Shown here piece by piece: positions 16,335 to 24,437 of a stretch of DNA of 56,288 bases. The stretch lies in the NCBI RefSeq assembly GCF_945957355.1, contig NZ_CAMFKM010000022.1, forward strand, positions 1 through 56,288, in the 5' to 3' direction. Numbering within the stretch: the stretch's first letter is position 1; each line of letters starts with the position of its first letter. The notes under the pieces were generated by a model that saw nothing but the letters and a program-made list of their open reading frames with translations, did no database searches and was not told where the DNA came from. The translations under genes were made by a program, and so were the position numbers. The DNA is from an uncultured Reyranella sp. Its GTDB lineage: Bacteria > Pseudomonadota > Alphaproteobacteria > Reyranellales > Reyranellaceae.

Positions 16335-16904
16335 ATGAAGCGACTGATTGTGGGCGTGTCAGGGTCGAGCGGAGTCATCTTCGGCGTCCGGCTGCTCGAA
16401 GTGCTGAAGGGCATTCGCGACGTGGAGACCCATCTCGTCCTGAGCAGGGGGGCCGAGGTCACGCTGCGGCTCGAGACGGATCGCAGCGCCGAGTCCGTCA
16501 GGGCACTGGCGGACGTCGTCCATGCCCACGACAATCTCGCGGCGTCGATCTCCAGCGGCTCGTTCCGGGTCACCGGCATGGTGGTGATGCCGTGCTCCAT
16601 GAAGAGCCTGGCCCAGATCGCCCTGTCCCTGAACGAAAACCTGCTCACCCGCGCGGCCGACGTGACGCTGAAGGAGCGCCGCAAGCTCATCCTGGTGCCG
16701 CGCGAGACGCCGCTGCATCTCGGGCACCTGCGTCATATGACGGCCGTTGCCGAAATGGGCGGCATCATCCTGCCCCCGGCGCCGTCCTTCTACCATCGGC
16801 CCAAGACCATCATGGACGTGGTCGACCAGACGGTCGGCAAGGTTCTCGATCAGTTCGAGATCGAGCATGACCTGTTCCGGCGCTGGAGTGGCGATGACAT
16901 CTGA
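16335..16904 (+). CDS. ubiX: UbiX-family flavin prenyltransferase
   Basis: A 189-residue enzyme that makes prenyl-FMN from reduced FMN and dimethylallyl phosphate, the cofactor needed by the three UbiD proteins upstream. The FMN-binding GVSGSSGVIFGVRLLEVL, VVMPCSMKSLAQIA, ERRKLILVPRETPLHLGHLRHM and PPAPSFYHRPKTIMDVVDQT motifs are all present. AGGGGAGA lies just before ATG 16335. The next gene starts inside its 3' end (11-bp overlap). It may be an operon-specific copy alongside a housekeeping ubiX elsewhere. Confidence 0.92.
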   Translation: MKRLIVGVSGSSGVIFGVRLLEVLKGIRDVETHLVLSRGAEVTLRLETDRSAESVRALADVVHAHDNLAASISSGSFRVTGMVVMPCSMKSLAQIALSLNENLLTRAADVTLKERRKLILVPRETPLHLGHLRHMTAVAEMGGIILPPAPSFYHRPKTIMDVVDQTVGKVLDQFEIEHDLFRRWSGDDI

Positions 16905-17415
16905 GGAATTCGAGGTCGCGACGGGAGCTCTGCTTCGCGAAGTGGCCCCGATGACCCTGGCGACCTGTGCCGACAATGTCCCGTGGGCGAGCGATGTCTA
17001 CTTCGCGTCTTCGGGATTCAATCTGATTTTCTACTCCTCGCTCGATTCGCGGCATTGCCGCAATCTCGTGGCCAATCCGCTCTGCGCCGCTTCGGTGCAC
17101 GCGCCCGTTGCCACCTGGCGGGACATCAGGGGCCTGCAGATGGAAGGTGTGGCCGGGCCTGCCCATACGATCGGCGAGAAGGCGTCGGCGCTCGCGACCT
17201 ATGTCGAAAAATTCCCTTTCGCGCGCGACCTCATGGCCAATCCGGTGGGGATGGTGCGCTCCGCGTTCCGGGCTCATGCGCACATATTCCGGCCGGCGCG
17301 CATTCGCTATCTGGACAACCGCCGCGGCATCGGCGTGCGCTTCAGCGTCGGCATCGTGGACGGCAAGCCCGCGTGGCCACCGCGACGCGAGATGACCGAC
17401 GCCGCGGAGCGGTAA
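16894..17415 (+). CDS. pyridoxamine-phosphate-oxidase-like (PPOX) FMN-binding protein
   Basis: A 173-residue split-barrel flavoprotein. MTLATCADNVPWASDVYFASSG, FYSSLDSRHCRNLVANP and MEGVAGPAH are the standard strands of PPOX-type FMN or F420 binding proteins. ATG 16894 overlaps the end of the ubiX-like gene and has GGAG 5 bp upstream; GTG 16888 is an alternative. It closes the operon. It may be a flavin reductase or flavin carrier that supports UbiX/UbiD cofactor supply, or may act on the same substrate. This is inference from context only. Confidence 0.72.
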   Translation: MTSEEFEVATGALLREVAPMTLATCADNVPWASDVYFASSGFNLIFYSSLDSRHCRNLVANPLCAASVHAPVATWRDIRGLQMEGVAGPAHTIGEKASALATYVEKFPFARDLMANPVGMVRSAFRAHAHIFRPARIRYLDNRRGIGVRFSVGIVDGKPAWPPRREMTDAAER

Positions 17416-17483
17416 CGGCGCCGATGCGCGCCCGCTTTGTCCACTCGCCTTGGCGACAGGAATTCATCTAAGATCAGGTAGTT

Positions 17484-18746
17484 ATGCGTTGCGCGTCGTC
17501 GCGTTCCGCGAGACTGCTAGGTGTGAATTCCAGATCTCCCACGACCGTGCGTTCCCATTTCCGTTCCCGTACCCTGGCGACGCGTCGTCACCTGTTGAGC
17601 GCGCTGCCGGCCGCTGCCTTTCTCGTGTCCTGTGACAGCCTCCCGGCAAGCGGTCCGACGACATCGGAAATCGCCAGTGCCGGCCGGCCGGGACGGTCGG
17701 GTGGCACCCGGTTCGCGCTGGTCGACGTGACGGCCGACACCGTCGCGATCATGCAGCGCTGGAGCGCGGCGTCGCTCCAGGGAAGCTTCGGGCGGCAGCG
17801 GCCCGCCGCCCGGCAGGTGATCGGCGTGGGCGACTACGTTCAGGTCGTGATCTGGGAAGCGGCCTCGGGCGGGCTTTTTTCCGCACCTGCCAACGACCGC
17901 GGCAGCTCCGGCTCGCGCTCCGCCACGATTCCCGAGCAGGTTGTCGGCCCCGATGGCGCCCTGACGGTGCCCTATGCCGGTCGCGTGCGCGTCGCCGGCC
18001 GCTCGCCGGCCGAAGTCGAGCAGACCATCGTGCAGGCGCTGCGGGAGAAGGCGATCGAGCCCCAGGTGCTGGTGACCGTGACCCGGAATGTCGCCAACAC
18101 CGTGACGGTGATCGGAGAGGTGACCAACGGGGCCCGCGTGCCTCTGACCACGCGGGGCGACCGGCTGCTCGATGTCATCGCCGCCGCCGGCGGGACCCGC
18201 GCGGCGGCGCATGAGGTCTTCGTGACCCTGGTGCGGGACGGCGCATCGGTGCGCATCCCGATGCAGGCCATCCTGAACGATCCGGCCGAGAACGTCTATG
18301 TGCAGGCTGGCGACGTGGTCAGTGTCGCGCGCGATCCACAGACCTTCACCGCCGCCGGCGCGACCGGCGTCAACACGGTGATCCCATTCGACGCGGTCGG
18401 CATCACGCTCGAGCAGGCGCTTGCTCGCGCGGGTGGGGTCAACGATACCCGGGCCGATCCCACCGGGGTTTTCGTGATCCGTTTCGAGAGGCCAGCCGAC
18501 TACGACCAGCTCGGCCTCCAGCGGCCCGACCCGTCGGCGCTGCCCGAGGTTCCGGTAATCTATCGCCTTACGCTGCGGGACCCGGTCGGCTTCTTCCTCG
18601 CGCGGCGCTTCCCGGTGAGGAACAAGGACATCGTCTACGTCTCCAACGCGCCGTCCATGGAGATCCAAAAGGCGATGACGATCCTGCTGCCGTTCCTGGG
18701 CGCCGGCGCGACCGCCGTCACCGTCGGGGCCGTGACCACGCGCTGA
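17484..18746 (+). CDS. outer-membrane polysaccharide export lipoprotein (OPX, Wza/KpsD type)
   Basis: A 420-residue OPX protein. An N-terminal basic region precedes the hydrophobic HLLSALPAAAFLVSC, whose LVSC is a lipobox predicting lipidation at Cys and outer-membrane insertion. Then come the polysaccharide export domain (VIGVGDYVQVVIWE...) and SLBB-type segments (VTVIGEVTNGARVPL, GDVVSVARDPQ). ATG 17484 has AGG upstream. GTG 17547, closer to the signal peptide, is possible because 17484 gives a long signal region. It probably partners the KpsM/T/E-type exporter at 31773-35279, from which it is separated by the heptosyltransferase/T1SS module. Confidence 0.85.
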   Translation: MRCASSRSARLLGVNSRSPTTVRSHFRSRTLATRRHLLSALPAAAFLVSCDSLPASGPTTSEIASAGRPGRSGGTRFALVDVTADTVAIMQRWSAASLQGSFGRQRPAARQVIGVGDYVQVVIWEAASGGLFSAPANDRGSSGSRSATIPEQVVGPDGALTVPYAGRVRVAGRSPAEVEQTIVQALREKAIEPQVLVTVTRNVANTVTVIGEVTNGARVPLTTRGDRLLDVIAAAGGTRAAAHEVFVTLVRDGASVRIPMQAILNDPAENVYVQAGDVVSVARDPQTFTAAGATGVNTVIPFDAVGITLEQALARAGGVNDTRADPTGVFVIRFERPADYDQLGLQRPDPSALPEVPVIYRLTLRDPVGFFLARRFPVRNKDIVYVSNAPSMEIQKAMTILLPFLGAGATAVTVGAVTTR

Positions 18747-18748
18747 CT

Positions 18749-18768
18749 CGCCGCTGCAAGATGCGGCG
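18749..18768 (+). terminator. weak hairpin between convergent genes
   Basis: CGCCGC and GCGGCG arms with an 8-nt loop start 3 bp after the OPX stop and lie between the convergent OPX and heptosyltransferase genes. There is no T-tract, so intrinsic termination is doubtful. Confidence 0.25.
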
Positions 18769-18782
18769 GGCGGCGGCTCTCG

Positions 18783-20126
18783 TCAGGGTTTGGGGGCGGC
18801 GGCCGGGAAGCCGGGGATCCGGCGGATCGCGGCCTTGACCTGCGCGGCCGTGATCAGCCGTGTGCACTCGAACTGCCGGGGCGTGTCCTTCTGGCGCGGG
18901 CACCAGAGGAAGTCCTTGTGGTCGAAGCGCAGCAGCGGATCGTTCCAGCAGCTGTTGCAGGCGTGATAGTTGATGACGCGATAAGGCGTCGAGAATTCAT
19001 TGGTCGGATGGGTGAAGCCGCTGATCAGCACGGTCGGCGTCCCGGCGGCCCAGGCCAGCCACGACAGTCCGCTCGACAGGCCGACGAAGAAATCGGCATG
19101 GCGCAGCCAGCGCGCGCGCTCCTGCAGCGGCTTGTCGCCCGTCTGGTCCTCGGCGCCGTAGGGAATGTGGTTCCACACGATGCCGTGGCCATGGACGGGA
19201 CGCTGGTCGATGCAGATGACCCGGTAGCCGTGCTGCTTCAGGAACTCGACGATTTCCCGCCAGCCGGTCGGATTGTTCCAGTACTTCGCCTGCGTCGTGC
19301 TCTGGGCCGCGATACACACATAGCGTTCAGGTATCGGTCGCGAGGCGTTGGCCAGCGCGAGCTTGGGCGGAATCTCGGTCGGATCGACGCCCAGGATGTA
19401 TCCCGCCGACCGGTGCAGGCCGACCAGTCGGAAGTCGCTGGGCTGCAGCAGGCCCTCCTTGTCGTCGAAGAACAGCCCGACATTGTAGGTGGCGTAGTAG
19501 CGCTCGGGCTTCACCTGCTCGTGGTTGACGAAGGTGATGTCGGGGTGGGTGTCGCGGAACAGGGGGATCAGCCATTCGGCCATCGATACGGTGAGACGAC
19601 ATCCGTGCTGCTCCTTGAAGCGCACCGCGTAGGGGAACCAGCCGAGCGTGTCGCCGAGCGTGCCCACCGGCAGCTGCACCAGCACTTCGCGGTCGGCGGC
19701 GGAATAGTCGTGCTGGAAGACCTTCTCCTCGCCCTCCCAGACCTCGATGCGGAAGCGCACGAAGTAGCGCTTGCTGCTGTTCACCCGGCCGGACTTGATC
19801 TGCGTCTCGAACAGGATGTTGTCGGTGTCGATGTCGCTCAGCCGGATGCGCCGCAACTGGCCGGTATCGTCGATGCCGACGCGGCAGCCGTCGTTGAAGT
19901 CGAACCAGATGCCCTTGGGACCCTGCAGAACGGGCTTCGGCGCGGGGGCCGGGAATGCCCGCTTGGGAGGCTCCTCCGGGACGGTCTGCGGGGGCGCGGC
20001 CTGCGGCGACGCAGTCGGTGCGCCGGACGCCGGCGTGTCGAGTGTAACCGAAAGGACCGGCTGCGGCGGTGGTGTGATTTGATCTGGCATGTCGGAGAAC
20101 TCGACCGGTTCGGCCGGGGCGGACAT
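18783..20126 (-). CDS. TibC/Aah-type protein O-heptosyltransferase (BAHT family)
   Basis: A 447-residue cytosolic GT-B glycosyltransferase of the bacterial autotransporter heptosyltransferase type. Known members transfer heptose from ADP-heptose to Ser of strand-loop-strand repeats. The first ~65 residues are Pro/Ala-rich and disordered. The conserved region starts at KGIWFDFNDGCRVGI. LPVGTLGDTLGWFPYA holds the candidate catalytic Asp. GLSSGLSWLAWAAGTPTVLI is the donor-site loop. Cys390, Cys393, Cys409 and Cys421 (CNSCWND...LWCPR...FECTR) match the iron-finger cysteines of TibC. Its start lies 18 bp after the stop of the repeat protein, so the two are co-transcribed and enzyme and substrate are probably matched. 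hldD/hldE for ADP-heptose are at 35286-37817. Confidence 0.88.
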   Translation of the reverse strand: MSAPAEPVEFSDMPDQITPPPQPVLSVTLDTPASGAPTASPQAAPPQTVPEEPPKRAFPAPAPKPVLQGPKGIWFDFNDGCRVGIDDTGQLRRIRLSDIDTDNILFETQIKSGRVNSSKRYFVRFRIEVWEGEEKVFQHDYSAADREVLVQLPVGTLGDTLGWFPYAVRFKEQHGCRLTVSMAEWLIPLFRDTHPDITFVNHEQVKPERYYATYNVGLFFDDKEGLLQPSDFRLVGLHRSAGYILGVDPTEIPPKLALANASRPIPERYVCIAAQSTTQAKYWNNPTGWREIVEFLKQHGYRVICIDQRPVHGHGIVWNHIPYGAEDQTGDKPLQERARWLRHADFFVGLSSGLSWLAWAAGTPTVLISGFTHPTNEFSTPYRVINYHACNSCWNDPLLRFDHKDFLWCPRQKDTPRQFECTRLITAAQVKAAIRRIPGFPAAAPKP

Positions 20127-20144
20127 GCCGCCCCCGGCGTCGGT

Positions 20145-23100
20145 CTAGGCGTGCGGATTTGCGAGCAGGCTGAACGGGTCGGTGCCGTTGGCGACGGGAT
20201 CGGTGATCAGCGTGCCGGTGGCGCCATCGCTCGCCAGCTTGAAGTTGCCCGCGACGTAGTTGCCGAAGAGATTGATGGAGGCCTGCAGACTGCCGCTGGT
20301 GATCGTGAGGACGCCCCCGCTGCTCGTCGACTGGTTCCAGGTCGCCGACGTCACGCCGGCCGTGTAGCCGATGTCGCCGAAGTCGATCGCACCGGCGCTG
20401 GGGGCCAGGCCGGAGATGCTGACGTTTCCACTGATGGCGACGGAATCGTCGAACTTCACGGTCCCGCCCGACGCGGTGAAGGTGATCGTGGACCCGCTCG
20501 CCACGCCGCCGCTCAGGACCTCGAGGAAGCCGCCGTCGACTATGGCGCCCCCCTGCAGCGAACCGCCGGACCAGACGTAGGCCTGGGCGCCCGCGCCGGT
20601 CACCATGATTTGGCTCGCGATGCCGCCGGCGATGACATGGTAAGTGCCGCCGGCGTTGATCTGCGCGGAGGTCGTCGTGCCGCCGGAGTAGGTGATGGCG
20701 GAGCCTGCCGAATTGACGATCGTGCTGATCGCATCACCATAATTGTACTGGAAGCCGCCGCTGTTCACGGTGGTGGCCAAGGCGGAGCCTGTCGCGCCGA
20801 TGTGCTGGCTGCCGTTGAACAATGTGGAACCGCTGCCACCACTGCTGATGAAGCCGTTCAGGGTAGTGTTGCTGGCTGTGCCGCCGCTCCAGACGACAAG
20901 GAGGCCGCCGTTGACGGTCGTGTTCAGGGACGATCCGCCATTGTGGACCTGCATGAGGCCGCCGAACTGGATGTTCGTGTTCGAAGCGATCGTGCCGGAG
21001 TCCCAGACGAGCTGCGTGCCGGCGGACTGGATGGTGGTGTTGCTGGCTTGCGCACCGTCGTAGACATACTCGTAGCCGGCGCTCAGGATCGTTGCGCCGG
21101 AGGCGACGCTGCCAGTGCCCCATACGACCTCGAAACCGCCCGACTGGACTGTCGCGGCAAGCGAACTGCCGCCCAGATAGGCGTACTGGTTCGTGCCCGA
21201 CTGAATCGTCGTCGAGCCGGCGCTGCCCCCCGAATACACGTTCAAGACGCTGCCGCTGCCCTGTAGCAGCGTGCCGAGCGCGACGCCGCCCGAATAGACA
21301 TAGCCGGCGCCACCGGCAATCGTGGCGCTGCCCGAGATCAGGACCTGGCCGCTCGTGGGGCCCGAGGTCGCCGTGTAGTGGAAACCGGCGCTTCCACCGG
21401 CCGAGACGAGGAGCTGCCCGCCGGTTTGCACGGTCGTGCTCAGCGCGAATCCACCGCCGCCCGAAGACGTGGCGCCGCCGACCACCTGCTTGCCGCCGCT
21501 CAGCACCGTCGTCCCGGAGGCGAAGCCACTGCCGAGGATGTACTGGTTGCCGCCGGAATTGACAGTCGTCCCGCTGGCCACCGACTGATGGGCCTGCCCG
21601 CCGACATACTGGAAGCCGCCGCCGTTGACGGCGACCGCCGACGTCGTGCCATAGACGAAGCCGCTGCCGCCGCTGGCGATGGTCATGCTGGTGGCGCTGG
21701 CGCCGGACCAGACCTGGTGCACGCCGAGCACGATGGCGCCCTTGTCTGTGCCGCCGGCGACGTATTCGATGCCGCCCGCACTGACCATGGTCGCGCTGGC
21801 CGTACCGCCGTTCACCGTCAGGGCCCCGCCGGACGTCAGGATCAGGCCGGCGCTCGTCTGTCCCGTCTCGAGGGAGAGGTTGTAGGTGCTGATCGCCGCG
21901 CCCTGAGCCACTGTGAAGCTCTGGACGACGCTGGCGTTGTTGAGGGCGGAGGTGAGCCCTGAATCGGCGAACTCCTGCATCTGGACGGTATAGGTGCCGT
22001 TGGTGAACGACACCGGAGTCGATGTCGCCCAGTTGCCGTCGGAGTCGGCCTGCGCCACCAGGTAGCCGCCGTTCGATAATATCTCCGAGGGCAATGCGCC
22101 GCCGCTCAAAGCCGAGAAGGTCAGCTTGGCGTAGCTGCTGCCGAAAATCTTGTTGGTGTAGGAGTTGACGTAATAGTTGCTGCTCGCTGTCTGCTGCTGG
22201 AGTGCAGCTTGGTCGGAACCATTCCAGCCGAATACCAGTGCGCCGTTGTAGACGGTCTGGGGCGTCGTGGTGCCGGAGGTCTGGGCGCTCCAGACTTCAT
22301 AGGATTGCAGGAAAGGTGCGCCGCCGCTCGACGTGTAGCCCGGCCGCATGCCCACGAGCGGTGCCCATGGCACGAGGGTGCCAGAGACGGTGTTCAGCAG
22401 CGACGGATCGAGCGTGTTGGTGCCGCCCTGGAAGAAGCTGATCGTCATCCCGCCGCTCGACGTGATGTACTGCCCTGTCCCCGTGCCGGTGATCGCGGCG
22501 AGGCCGTCGATGGCGATGAAGCCGCCCTGGCCGGTATAGGCCGGATTCAGGATGCCGGCCGAATCGACCGTCTGGTAGAGGTTGAAGGTCTTGGCCGCAG
22601 CTCCCGTGCCGACGACGATCTGGTACCAGTTGACGCCATTCCCCGAGTTCGCAAGCGTGACCGGCAGGTCCAGCAGGTTGACGACACCTGCCGAGGGAAT
22701 GCCGTAGGCGGATGTCGCATAGCCACCGCTGCCGTTGCTGACGATCTGGTAGTTGCCGGACCCACTGATGGTAGGCAGCGCGACGTCGTCGGCGGCGGTC
22801 GCTCCCTTCAGGATGATCTGGATCGGCGTGCCGTCGATCAGTGTCGTCTGCCCGACGTTGAAGTTCAGCGTCGTCTGGATGCCGTTCGTGTTGACCCCTG
22901 TCGGAACCAGGTAACCGCCGCTCGTCGGGGCGATGTAGTTGGCGATCGTCTGCGAGGTGTAGCCGGCCGGCGTGTCGCTGTCCCCGAACAGCGTGACCGT
23001 GATGCTGCTCGTTGGCGACCCCGTCGGGCTCTGGGTTACGTCGATCAGCGGGCCGACATTATAGGCGCGGGTCAGGAAGTCCGAATAGCCGTTGCCGTAG

Positions 23101-24314
23101 GAGTTCGTGTAGTTGAAGAACACCTTGGCGTATTCGTCGTAGTAGACGTAACCTGGCGGCGTCACGAGGCCGGACGAGGCGCCACCGAAGGCATAGGTCG
23201 GATCCTGGTTCCACTCCTTGTTCAGGATCAGCGGCGTGGTAACCGCCGAGTTCAGCGACGTGCCCGTCGCATCGTAGTAGCCGGCCGTGAATCCCGCGAG
23301 AAAGTCGCGCAGGACGGTGCCCCATTCGTTGTTGGAGCCGGTATTCATCGTGAGGGTAGTCGATCCGCCGGCCCCGTTGGGGTTCGCCAGGCCGGACACG
23401 GTCGCATTGCCCAGCGTCATGTAGATGCTGTTGGCGAGGTCGGCCGGGCTGATCGTGATCGTGCCCTGGATCTGGCTGGCCGCGTCCGGCGTCAGCACGA
23501 AATTGCCGCCGCTGAACGTCACCCGATAGGAGTAGAATCCGGCATTGTGCCAGACATGGTTGGCGTCCGGCGCGCCGTTGAAATAGCCGGTGATCTGGAT
23601 CTGCTCGGCCCCGGCCGCACCTCCCGAACCCGCCGATACGGCGGTGCTGGTCTGCAGGTTCGTGATGTAGTTGTTCCAGTTGGACGTCTGATAGTTCGTC
23701 CCGCTGATGTTCTCGGAGATCGCGGTAGCGGGCGAGATGGCCATGCGCGGTCCGGTAAGCCCGCCCGAGGTGGCCGACGTGAAGTACTGGATGCTGCCGC
23801 TGCCGCCGGCACTGACGAGCGCGTTCCAGATCGTGTCGCTGGTGGCGACGCCCCCGCCCGGGATCGAATAGCCGCGTGTGCCGCTGGTGCCGTCCTGATA
23901 GACGACGTCGATCTCCATCGGGATGCCGAAGCCGTTGATGTCGGTCAGGTTGCCGGCATCGGCGGGAGCGGGTGTAAAGGTGACTTCGAAACTGTCGTAG
24001 CGGTAGTTCAGCGTCTGCGCGCTGGACGGGGTGGCCGTCGCAACGATCTGGCTTTCGGTCTGAATAGGGTCAGTCGGACTCTTCCCTGAACCGCCCGTAT
24101 GGACCGGCGTGACGCCCGGCGCGATGCTTTGCAGGATGAAGTAGACCTTGAGGCCTTGCTGATCCGGCAGATTCAGGGATGCGCCCGAACCGGTAAGGGG
24201 CGTCCAGGTCGGGTTGTTGCCGCTCGCGTCGAAATAAACCGCCCAGCCCTGGACGTTCGCCGTCCCCAGCTGAGTCGCCATGCCCGAACCGACATTGACC
24301 GCGACTGTTGGCAT
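20145..24314 (-). CDS. strand-loop-strand (AIDA-like) repeat protein with N-terminal glucanase/thaumatin-like domain; candidate heptosylated T1SS substrate
   Basis: A 1389-residue exoprotein. Residues ~1-420 contain VYFILQS, YDSFEVTFTPAP, DINGFGIPMEIDVVY and TVLRDFLAGFTAGYYD, which resemble the GH64/thaumatin-like beta-1,3-glucanase fold; this call is tentative. A beta-rich linker follows. Residues ~820-1280 are ~20 strand-loop-strand repeats of the type SGGxxxVxxGGxAxxTxVxSGG, the kind of sequence BAHT heptosyltransferases modify at Ser. The C-terminal ~110 residues (INLFGNYVAGNFKLASDGATGTLITDP) resemble the ends of alphaproteobacterial type I secreted proteins. There is no Sec signal and no autotransporter beta-barrel. 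ATG 24314 has GGGGG about 5 bp upstream; GTG 24326 is an alternative. Confidence 0.8.
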   Translation of the reverse strand: MPTVAVNVGSGMATQLGTANVQGWAVYFDASGNNPTWTPLTGSGASLNLPDQQGLKVYFILQSIAPGVTPVHTGGSGKSPTDPIQTESQIVATATPSSAQTLNYRYDSFEVTFTPAPADAGNLTDINGFGIPMEIDVVYQDGTSGTRGYSIPGGGVATSDTIWNALVSAGGSGSIQYFTSATSGGLTGPRMAISPATAISENISGTNYQTSNWNNYITNLQTSTAVSAGSGGAAGAEQIQITGYFNGAPDANHVWHNAGFYSYRVTFSGGNFVLTPDAASQIQGTITISPADLANSIYMTLGNATVSGLANPNGAGGSTTLTMNTGSNNEWGTVLRDFLAGFTAGYYDATGTSLNSAVTTPLILNKEWNQDPTYAFGGASSGLVTPPGYVYYDEYAKVFFNYTNSYGNGYSDFLTRAYNVGPLIDVTQSPTGSPTSSITVTLFGDSDTPAGYTSQTIANYIAPTSGGYLVPTGVNTNGIQTTLNFNVGQTTLIDGTPIQIILKGATAADDVALPTISGSGNYQIVSNGSGGYATSAYGIPSAGVVNLLDLPVTLANSGNGVNWYQIVVGTGAAAKTFNLYQTVDSAGILNPAYTGQGGFIAIDGLAAITGTGTGQYITSSGGMTISFFQGGTNTLDPSLLNTVSGTLVPWAPLVGMRPGYTSSGGAPFLQSYEVWSAQTSGTTTPQTVYNGALVFGWNGSDQAALQQQTASSNYYVNSYTNKIFGSSYAKLTFSALSGGALPSEILSNGGYLVAQADSDGNWATSTPVSFTNGTYTVQMQEFADSGLTSALNNASVVQSFTVAQGAAISTYNLSLETGQTSAGLILTSGGALTVNGGTASATMVSAGGIEYVAGGTDKGAIVLGVHQVWSGASATSMTIASGGSGFVYGTTSAVAVNGGGFQYVGGQAHQSVASGTTVNSGGNQYILGSGFASGTTVLSGGKQVVGGATSSGGGGFALSTTVQTGGQLLVSAGGSAGFHYTATSGPTSGQVLISGSATIAGGAGYVYSGGVALGTLLQGSGSVLNVYSGGSAGSTTIQSGTNQYAYLGGSSLAATVQSGGFEVVWGTGSVASGATILSAGYEYVYDGAQASNTTIQSAGTQLVWDSGTIASNTNIQFGGLMQVHNGGSSLNTTVNGGLLVVWSGGTASNTTLNGFISSGGSGSTLFNGSQHIGATGSALATTVNSGGFQYNYGDAISTIVNSAGSAITYSGGTTTSAQINAGGTYHVIAGGIASQIMVTGAGAQAYVWSGGSLQGGAIVDGGFLEVLSGGVASGSTITFTASGGTVKFDDSVAISGNVSISGLAPSAGAIDFGDIGYTAGVTSATWNQSTSSGGVLTITSGSLQASINLFGNYVAGNFKLASDGATGTLITDPVANGTDPFSLLANPHA
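20480..21845 (-). repeat. strand-loop-strand protein repeat array
   Basis: About twenty degenerate units of ~19-24 codons, each pairing an SGG/NSGG turn with a TxV or TTV strand (for example SGTTVNSGGNQYIL and NTTIQSAGTQLV). Each turn Ser is a potential O-heptosylation site. DNA copies have diverged, but units sharing GTCGTG/GGCGGC cores are obvious. Confidence 0.8.
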
Positions 24315-24390
24315 CCGTACCCCCACGTCCCCCGATACGGCTCAGGACACCGTACGCTTACAAACCTACCTTTTGCGTGTAGAAACACAA

Positions 24391-24396
24391 TATAAT
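24391..24396 (+). promoter_or_regulatory. candidate -10 element (TATAAT) for the T1SS operon
   Basis: A perfect TATAAT in the 123-bp divergent region between the repeat-protein gene (minus, start 24314) and the ABC exporter gene (plus, start 24438). No good -35 lies at the standard spacing. A GTGT-AGAA-ACAC dyad (24377-24388) sits just upstream and could be an activator or repressor site shared by both directions. Confidence 0.4.
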
Positions 24397-24437
24397 CCTC
24401 GTGACGCCGACCACAGGCGGAAGCAGACCCCTGAGCC

